Assembly: GCA_038501625.1 (NCBI GenBank)
Contig: JAZAYU010000176.1
Span: forward strand, 558,001-622,000
Source: Corbicula japonica
Taxonomy: Eukaryota > Mollusca > Bivalvia > Venerida > Cyrenidae
Direction: 5' to 3'
DNA length: 64,000 nucleotides
Part shown: piece after piece, positions 59,056-64,000 of the stretch
Layout: each line of letters starts with the position of its first letter
Position numbering within the stretch: position 1 is the first letter of the stretch
Notes under the pieces: generated by a model
Database searches by the model: none
Told to the model about the DNA's origin: nothing
The model's input: the letters and a program-made list of their open reading frames with translations, nothing else
Program-made: the position numbers and the translations under genes

Positions 59056-59542
59056 GGACAGAGCGGAAGGGAAACAAAGACATATGACCTTTGATCCCTA
59101 AGCCTGACCTTGACCTTGAAGCCAGCCATCCTGAACATGGCTTCTGCACTTCGTCTCAATGTGGTAAACATTTGTGTCAGGTTTCTTAGAAATCCTTCAA
59201 GGGGTTCAAGAGTTACAGAGCAGAAGGAAAATCACTAACTTTGACCTTTGACCCCTTAGTCTGACCTTCAGTTTGAAGCCAGCCATCCGGAACATGGCTT
59301 CTGCACATCGTCTCAATGTGGTAAATAAGTACTTATACAGTAAACAAGATTGCTCAATGCATATATAAACTATGGGCTGGACAAACTTTGGCAAGCTTTG
59401 AATCCTAATTGTGACCTTGACCTTTAAAGGGAACCTAGGATTTGTGCATGACACTCTGTATCATTGAGTTCAACATTCATGCTACAGACTGCTCCATGCA
59501 TGCTTAAGTTATGGCCTGGAAAAATCTGGATAGACACATTAA

Positions 59543-59777
59543 CCCTTTCCTCATTATATACGCATTTTGACACATGCGCCAACAGCGTAGATCCAGATCT
59601 GTCGGCAAATCTGTGCAGTTTGATCAAGATCTGCACTGGTCGCATTTTGGTCAGAAATAACCTTAAAAAATAAAAATGCAAACAGTGCAGATCCTGATCA
59701 GACAGCACAGATGTGCCGGCTGATCTGGATCTACACTGTTCGCCCATGCAATAAAGTTGTGTCTATGGAGAAAAGGG
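59543..59777. mobile_element. palindromic TTAA-type MITE, copy M4
   Basis: TTAA-CCCTTTCCTCATTATATAC at the left and TATGGAGAAAAGGG-TTAA at the right, complete with TTAA on both sides. Confidence 0.88.
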
Positions 59778-60056
59778 TTAACAAATGGTCACTGCCCTTG
59801 TGACAACTTAGTCAAGCTTACTGCAAATGGTCTCACCAAAAATGAAATATTGAAAGGAAGTCTTTTTTGTAGGTGGTACCTCGCCCAGACTGGAGGGCTA
59901 ATGTCTTAAACAACCCAAATTTTGTTCCATACTCTCATGAACTCGTTTAACTACTGATTCAATTTTTTAAATTTACACTCTTAAATATTTTACATTTCTT
60001 CCCAAAATGTTGATTTTCTGGAGTTCCTGAAATGACTGATAAATAATTTCTTTTAC

Positions 60057-60156
60057 CATTTCCATTGTTGTCCTCTGCCATGGGATTGATTTCTAGCATT
60101 GTAGCATCGTATTTTAAAAACACATCGTTGTAGAGATTTAAAAATGTCTCTGCTGC
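60057..60156 (-). CDS. SUCLA2: SUCLA2 exon 2 of the window
   Basis: 100 nt, acceptor ATCTTTGCAG|GCAGCA, donor GGAAATG|GTAAAA, phase 0 in and phase 1 out. It encodes AAETFLNLYNDVFLKYDATM and LEINPMAEDNNGN. The LFLKxDATxxEINPxxE motif is the ATP-grasp metal-binding strand; the Glu-Ile-Asn-Pro residues are diagnostic of succinyl-CoA ligase beta subunits. Confidence 0.95.
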
Positions 60157-60429
60157 CTGCAAAGATAAAGGAAATAAAAGCTAATTTAATAGCTTTGGCT
60201 GTGAGAACAGGGAGAAGTTTTGCAAGTTGATAATTGCTTAACAATATAAAAACTGATATCGCTCGCAGAGGTGTAAAACATATTTGCCCCCGGAATGCCA
60301 ATTGGATAGTAATTTGCTGTTATAGAAGGTCACTGTGACCTGGACCTTTGACCTACTGACCTCAGAATCAATAGGGGTCATTTACTTGTGAAGACTAACC
60401 TCTCAACCAAATCTGAGGTCTGCATGTCA

Positions 60430-60535
60430 AATTGTTGTCTAGTTATTGATCAGACGAGGTTGGTTAGGAACGGACAGACAGACCGACATGATCAAAGCAA
60501 TATAACCCGTTTCTTAAAAGGGGGGCATAATAACT
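60430..60535 (-). mobile_element. isolated Helentron-like 5' end
   Basis: Plus strand has a GACAGACAGACCGACATG tract, then CCCGTTTCTTAAAAGGGGGG and CATAATAA. This matches the pyrimidine-tract plus 5'-hairpin plan of H1-H7. No matching 3' end with CTAGT was found. Confidence 0.45.
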
Positions 60536-60785
60536 AGTGATGTCTGCATCAAATAAATATCTTAAGCATTTGCCAGTACTTGGTAATCCAGTCAATAAAA
60601 TTCAATCTTTAAGTGAAAGTAAAGACTGAGTATCTACTAATTTCGAGTACATGTATGCAGCAAAAATTAAATACTGAAAATACAGGGTCGCCTCGTTTGC
60701 TAACTCACTGTCATACATGGTTATGTGAACACAGTGGACCTTTTTTGCTGCATCACTAAACGATTTCCAAAGTAATTGCATTTAA

Positions 60786-61019
60786 CCCTTTCCTCCATAT
60801 ATATGCATTTTTACGCGTGTGCGACCAGTGTAGATCCAGATCAGCTTGCATATCCGTGCCGTCTGATCAGGATCTGCACTGGTCGCATTGAGGTCAGAAA
60901 TAACCTAAGGAATCAAAAAGCGAACAGTGCAGTTCCTGATCAGAAGACACAGATGTGCTGGCTGATCTGGATCTACACTGTTCCCCCATGCAAAAAAAAT
61001 TTGTATATGGAGGAAAGGG
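60786..61019. mobile_element. palindromic TTAA-type MITE, copy M5
   Basis: TTAA-CCCTTTCCTCCATATATAT at the left and TATGGAGGAAAGGG-TTAA at the right. Confidence 0.88.
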
Positions 61020-61085
61020 TTAATGCAAACTTCACAATGATGTGAGGTTTAACTAGGTGCTTAGCAAACTTTAAGTAGTATAGAT

Positions 61086-62208
61086 TTGGAATGGCAACGA
61101 GTAGTAAAATTGGTACTCGAGTACTCGGACGATGTTTCGATCGAGTACTTGAGTACTCGAACGGTTTTCAATTTTGATAGAGATGATTCCGTTCGTGTAA
61201 TATCAGCTTCAACCTACTCAGTATTTATACCATATACCACATATTAATATACTTACACAACAAATGTTTGGTATATCTTTTATTTGTGTTTTGTTATTTT
61301 ATTATTTTATATTTTTAAAATAAATCAACAAATTGTATCAAAGTTACAACACAGTCATGCGAACATGTACATATACGGTGGTCAGAATAATATTATGTCT
61401 TGAAATAATCAAATCAAATAAATTAATCGAAATAAACTAAAACCATGAGGCTTGTGTTTTTGCTTTTTTTGGACGTGGTCTTGTATCATGTTTCAACTTA
61501 AGATGGTTAAGCATGCTTGTAGTTCCCCCATTGTAGACCAACTTGGAACTGCATTTGACTGTTTTTCCGTCTGCTGCCCGTTTGAAGTAACTCCATGCAG
61601 ACGACTTTGCGGGAGGCATTTTGCTGATGTAATACAGGTATTTATTTCGGTGTTTTATTAAAGAATGTGATACTAAACATTACCATCGTTTTAGTTCATC
61701 TTTATATTTTCATTAATATTCATAGATTACTTCGCGTCATACACCAACAAAAATATTAGAAATTATCATCACATGCAAGTGAACCAATCAATGACTATAT
61801 TGGGCGGTCCTGATTTTCTGTATGGAGCGCCAATTATCTAATTGTCAAACAATACATTTGTGCGAAATGGGTACCACAGGTGATTGGCAAACAATACATC
61901 TGTATTACAGCTATAAAAACATTGCTAAATGACATTGACAAGTGCCAGTTGGGACCCTTATTTGGCAGTTTGTTATTTCACAACAATGACACTTCAACTT
62001 CAAAGCGTAAAATACGTCGCCTGTGGCGATTAAGTGCATCGCACATAGTGTCTAATTGCCAGCGTGCCGTATATCGAAACGAATTATAAACAAAACAAAT
62101 GGATTTATTTTTCATATAAAATTTTTTTTTCCGATAACTCGAGTAGTAGATTTATTACTTGATACTCAGACGTTTGATCAAGTACTCGATAAGTCAATGC
62201 CATCCCTA
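61086..62208 (-). mobile_element. non-autonomous hAT element (1.12 kb)
   Basis: Ends TTGGAATGGCAACGAGTA and a right end that inverts to TAGGGATGGCATTGACTTA, flanked by a perfect 8-bp duplication GTATAGAT (61078-61085, 62209-62216). An ACTCGAGTACT-rich subterminal region occurs at both ends. Only a BED-type zinc finger remnant remains of the transposase. Inserted in the SUCLA2 intron between exons 1 and 2 of the window. Confidence 0.9.
61437..61619 (-). pseudogene. BED zinc finger remnant of a hAT transposase
   Basis: MPPAKSSAWSYFKRAADGK, then TVKCSSKLVYNGGTTSMLNH and LKLKHDTRPRPKKAK. The BED pattern (aromatic WxYF, Cys pair, GGTTxxLxxHLxxxH) is clear, but only one of the two expected Cys is left (KCSSKL where CxxC is normal), so the finger is broken. 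No catalytic domain follows. Confidence 0.75.
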
Positions 62209-62268
62209 GTATAGATGCATCAAAGACAAAGTCCACTGCTAGACTTTCTAACAAGAAGGAACACTAAC

Positions 62269-62337
62269 CTGGTCAATACTACCAGCATCAAAGCCAATGT
62301 CGGCTGCCAGACTGACTAACCGGACAAAAACACTAAC
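62269..62337 (-). repeat. 69-bp in-frame duplicate of the SUCLA2 exon 1 3' end, with second donor
   Basis: Repeats [15 protein letters not shown] and its CAG|GTTAGTG donor exactly 69 nt downstream of the first donor. Use of this donor would extend the exon in frame by 23 codons ([20 protein letters not shown], then IDQ). Confidence 0.85.
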
Positions 62338-62508
62338 CTGGTCAATACTAGCAGCATCAAAGCCAATGTCGGCTGCCAGACTGACTGCCTGTTCACGAGT
62401 GACTCCCGTTGTTATGTCAATTGGTTCCTTCACAATGGCTTGAGGGTTCTCTCGAGCTACTTCTTCAATATTCATTCCACCCTGTGAACTGCCAACCATT
62501 ATTGGACC
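62338..62508 (-). CDS. SUCLA2: SUCLA2 (ADP-forming succinyl-CoA ligase beta), exon 1 of the window; gene partial
   Basis: 171 nt, acceptor AATTTAG|GGTCCA, donor GACCAG|GTTAGT, phase 0 both ends. It encodes [40 protein letters not shown] and [17 protein letters not shown], the ATP-grasp segment after the family's ...SFQGP. The enzyme interconverts succinyl-CoA, ADP and phosphate with succinate, ATP and CoA in the mitochondrial matrix TCA cycle as a heterodimer with SUCLG1. GSSQGG...EEVA and KEPIDI match the ADP-specific beta subunit better than the GDP-specific one (SVQGG...KEQIDI). With the exons at 60057, 58631, 57697, 56432, 44201 and a terminal exon, the window encodes 286 C-terminal residues. 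The N-terminus, targeting peptide and promoter lie beyond the right edge. Confidence 0.95.
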
Positions 62509-62968
62509 CTAAATTATATGTGTAACAATTTTATGTTGATTGATAAAATCTGCAATACTAAGTTATGAAACCATTAGTTTCGCAAGAAAGGCAAAAATGT
62601 AAATCTCAAATCAGTACTGGACAGTCTCATTGCTTTTTAACATTTTTCAAGTTTGTTTCTTGATCAGCAGTTGCAGAGATGTGAAAGAGCCAGCATGCTT
62701 GACATAATTAAATAAGTTGGCAAAAAATATGGTCAGCAGTGTTTCTTAAATTTCAAAATCCCAATCGGACATTGGCGCGAAAATTGACAATTTCCCAACT
62801 TCTGGTTTGCATGTATGGCGCCTTCCAGTCCCCACGTACAGCGCATTTCGCTCTCCTGCCCCCAGTCCATTCTTCCCCTACAGCATATTTTCTCGTCAGC
62901 GATAGCCTACAACCTCCCTACAGAATCCCCCATTGTATCCCCCATTGCAAAATCATGAAATTATGTTA

Positions 62969-63154
62969 CCGTCATTGTTCGAATATAAGCCGCACTCGTG
63001 TATAAGCCGCACCCCTCCCCCCCCAAACCGAATGGAACAGATTAAAAAGGCTTAACCAAGTGTATAAGCAGCCAAACCTGTGTATTAGCCGCACCCCAAA
63101 CTTTTTACCAATGAATTCCGGGAAAAAAGTGCGGCTTATATTCAAACAATATGG
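62969..63154. mobile_element. 186-bp MITE (AATATAAGCCGCAC family), TA TSD
   Basis: Inverted ends CCGTCATTGTTCGAATATAA-GCCGCAC and GTGCGGCTTATATTCAAACA-ATATGG, flanked by TA (62967-62968, 63155-63156). GTATAAGC(C/A)GC is repeated internally. Confidence 0.85.
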
Positions 63155-63338
63155 TAAGTATGAACATGAGATTATGAGAAACAATAAGTAAGTGTAGAAG
63201 ATCAGCTGAAGTGAATATGACTTTGAACTTTGGCTTTTGAAACTTAATTAGGTCAATTTGTGGTTCAGGAGCTGAATTTACTTCAGCATGTGAGCTAGTG
63301 TAGTTGTCAAAAGTAAATATTGTCAAAGTGCATGTTAA

Positions 63339-63355
63339 CCCTTTCCTCCATATAC
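63339..63355. mobile_element. palindromic TTAA-type MITE, end fragment M6
   Basis: TTAA-CCCTTTCCTCCATATA, then unrelated sequence: a 17-bp stub of the M1-M5 family. Confidence 0.6.
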
Positions 63356-63399
63356 AGTACAGGTCAGGTGTCATTTACATTTTTCACCCATCACCGCGT

Positions 63400-64000
63400 T
63401 TCAGGGTCAACGCGACATCCAATTTTTTTCGGGTGATCACGGTGATCGTCGATCTTGCCACGGCAATCACTTGACAAGAAAATCACGGTGATTTGCCGCG
63501 ATTTATCAGCGCGAATCGCGGTGAAGATTTACCTGCGATTTAAAGACATTCTTCCGAATTTATTTATTTACAAATGTAAAAAGAAATATGTTGTTCGTAT
63601 TTTAGTATCAAAGAAAAGACTTAAACTTGATCAATGCACAAATATATTGTCCATTATTTGAAACACTGGAGTTTTCACACCTTCCGTGTTGACATAAACA
63701 CCTTTGTGCATGCCCCGTAAATTGCTGCCAATTATGCTTCTAAGTGGTATGTTGTCACGGTCATTGCAAAATAACTAGCTTGCAAACATTACAAAAAAAT
63801 CTTTTAGAATGAGTAAACTCATTTAATAAGGGAACAACGGTTATTAAATTGTAAATTATTTTACGGCAAATTATAAGAATTCATCGACAAGTAGAGTATT
63901 TATGCCTCAGATCGGAATTCAATGTCATTTAAAATACGAGTATAAATGCGGTTGAAACACACAGTAAACTGGAAATAATAGATCATTATCGAGAGAGAAA
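63400..64000. other. right edge; SUCLA2 intron, no gene recognised
   Basis: A cluster of ATCACGGTGAT-like and CGCGATT/AATCGCG short inverted motifs at about 63435-63530 suggests a transposon end. The rest is AT-rich with nothing supported. Confidence 0.3.

Overview
This is a gene-poor, repeat-dense stretch of an animal nuclear genome, most likely a bivalve mollusc. The inference rests on introns with GT-AG boundaries, an animal-type mitochondrial succinyl-CoA ligase gene, and many short non-autonomous transposons built around tandem ~145-170 bp cores, a style well known in bivalves. The species cannot be fixed from the sequence alone.

The one substantial gene is the 3' half of SUCLA2 (ADP-forming succinyl-CoA ligase beta subunit) on the minus strand. 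Seven successive exon positions run from 62.5 kb down to 28 kb, all with consistent splice phases and ending in the family C-terminus. The gene is unusual because parts of it are locally duplicated. The 3' end of one exon with its donor is repeated 69 bp away in frame. A decoy copy of another donor lies 0.4 kb downstream of the real one. The penultimate exon exists in two forms, one ending in a stop. The terminal exon occurs as a tandem pair, and that pair is duplicated again by an ~8.5 kb segmental duplication, giving four possible last exons. On the left edge a single minus-strand exon (1.9-2.4 kb) encodes TM1-TM3 of a class A GPCR.

Layout: 0-3 kb GPCR exon; 3.2-4.6 kb 20-bp minisatellite; 5.8-10.8 kb tandem-repeat array split by a 4.3 kb long-TIR element that itself carries a Helentron-like element; 11.1-11.5 kb 16-bp minisatellite; 11.6-16.2 kb Ty3/gypsy remnant with nested DNA transposons; 16.2-23.5 kb 74-bp satellite interrupted by a non-LTR retrotransposon 3' end; 23.5-27.3 kb 18-19-bp minisatellite; 27.3-43.5 kb two tandem copies of a segment holding the SUCLA2 terminal exons, a second minisatellite block and several insertions; 44-52 kb nested Helentron-like elements plus a nearly intact mariner; 52-64 kb SUCLA2 introns and exons with many MITEs and a hAT element.

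The most interesting non-genic observation is a group of seven rolling-circle (Helentron/Helitron2-like) elements. Each has a 3' hairpin followed by CTAGT or a variant, a family-specific ~10-nt motif at the 5' end, and the complement of that motif just before the 3' hairpin. The segmental duplication supplies a natural filled/empty-site pair for one of them.
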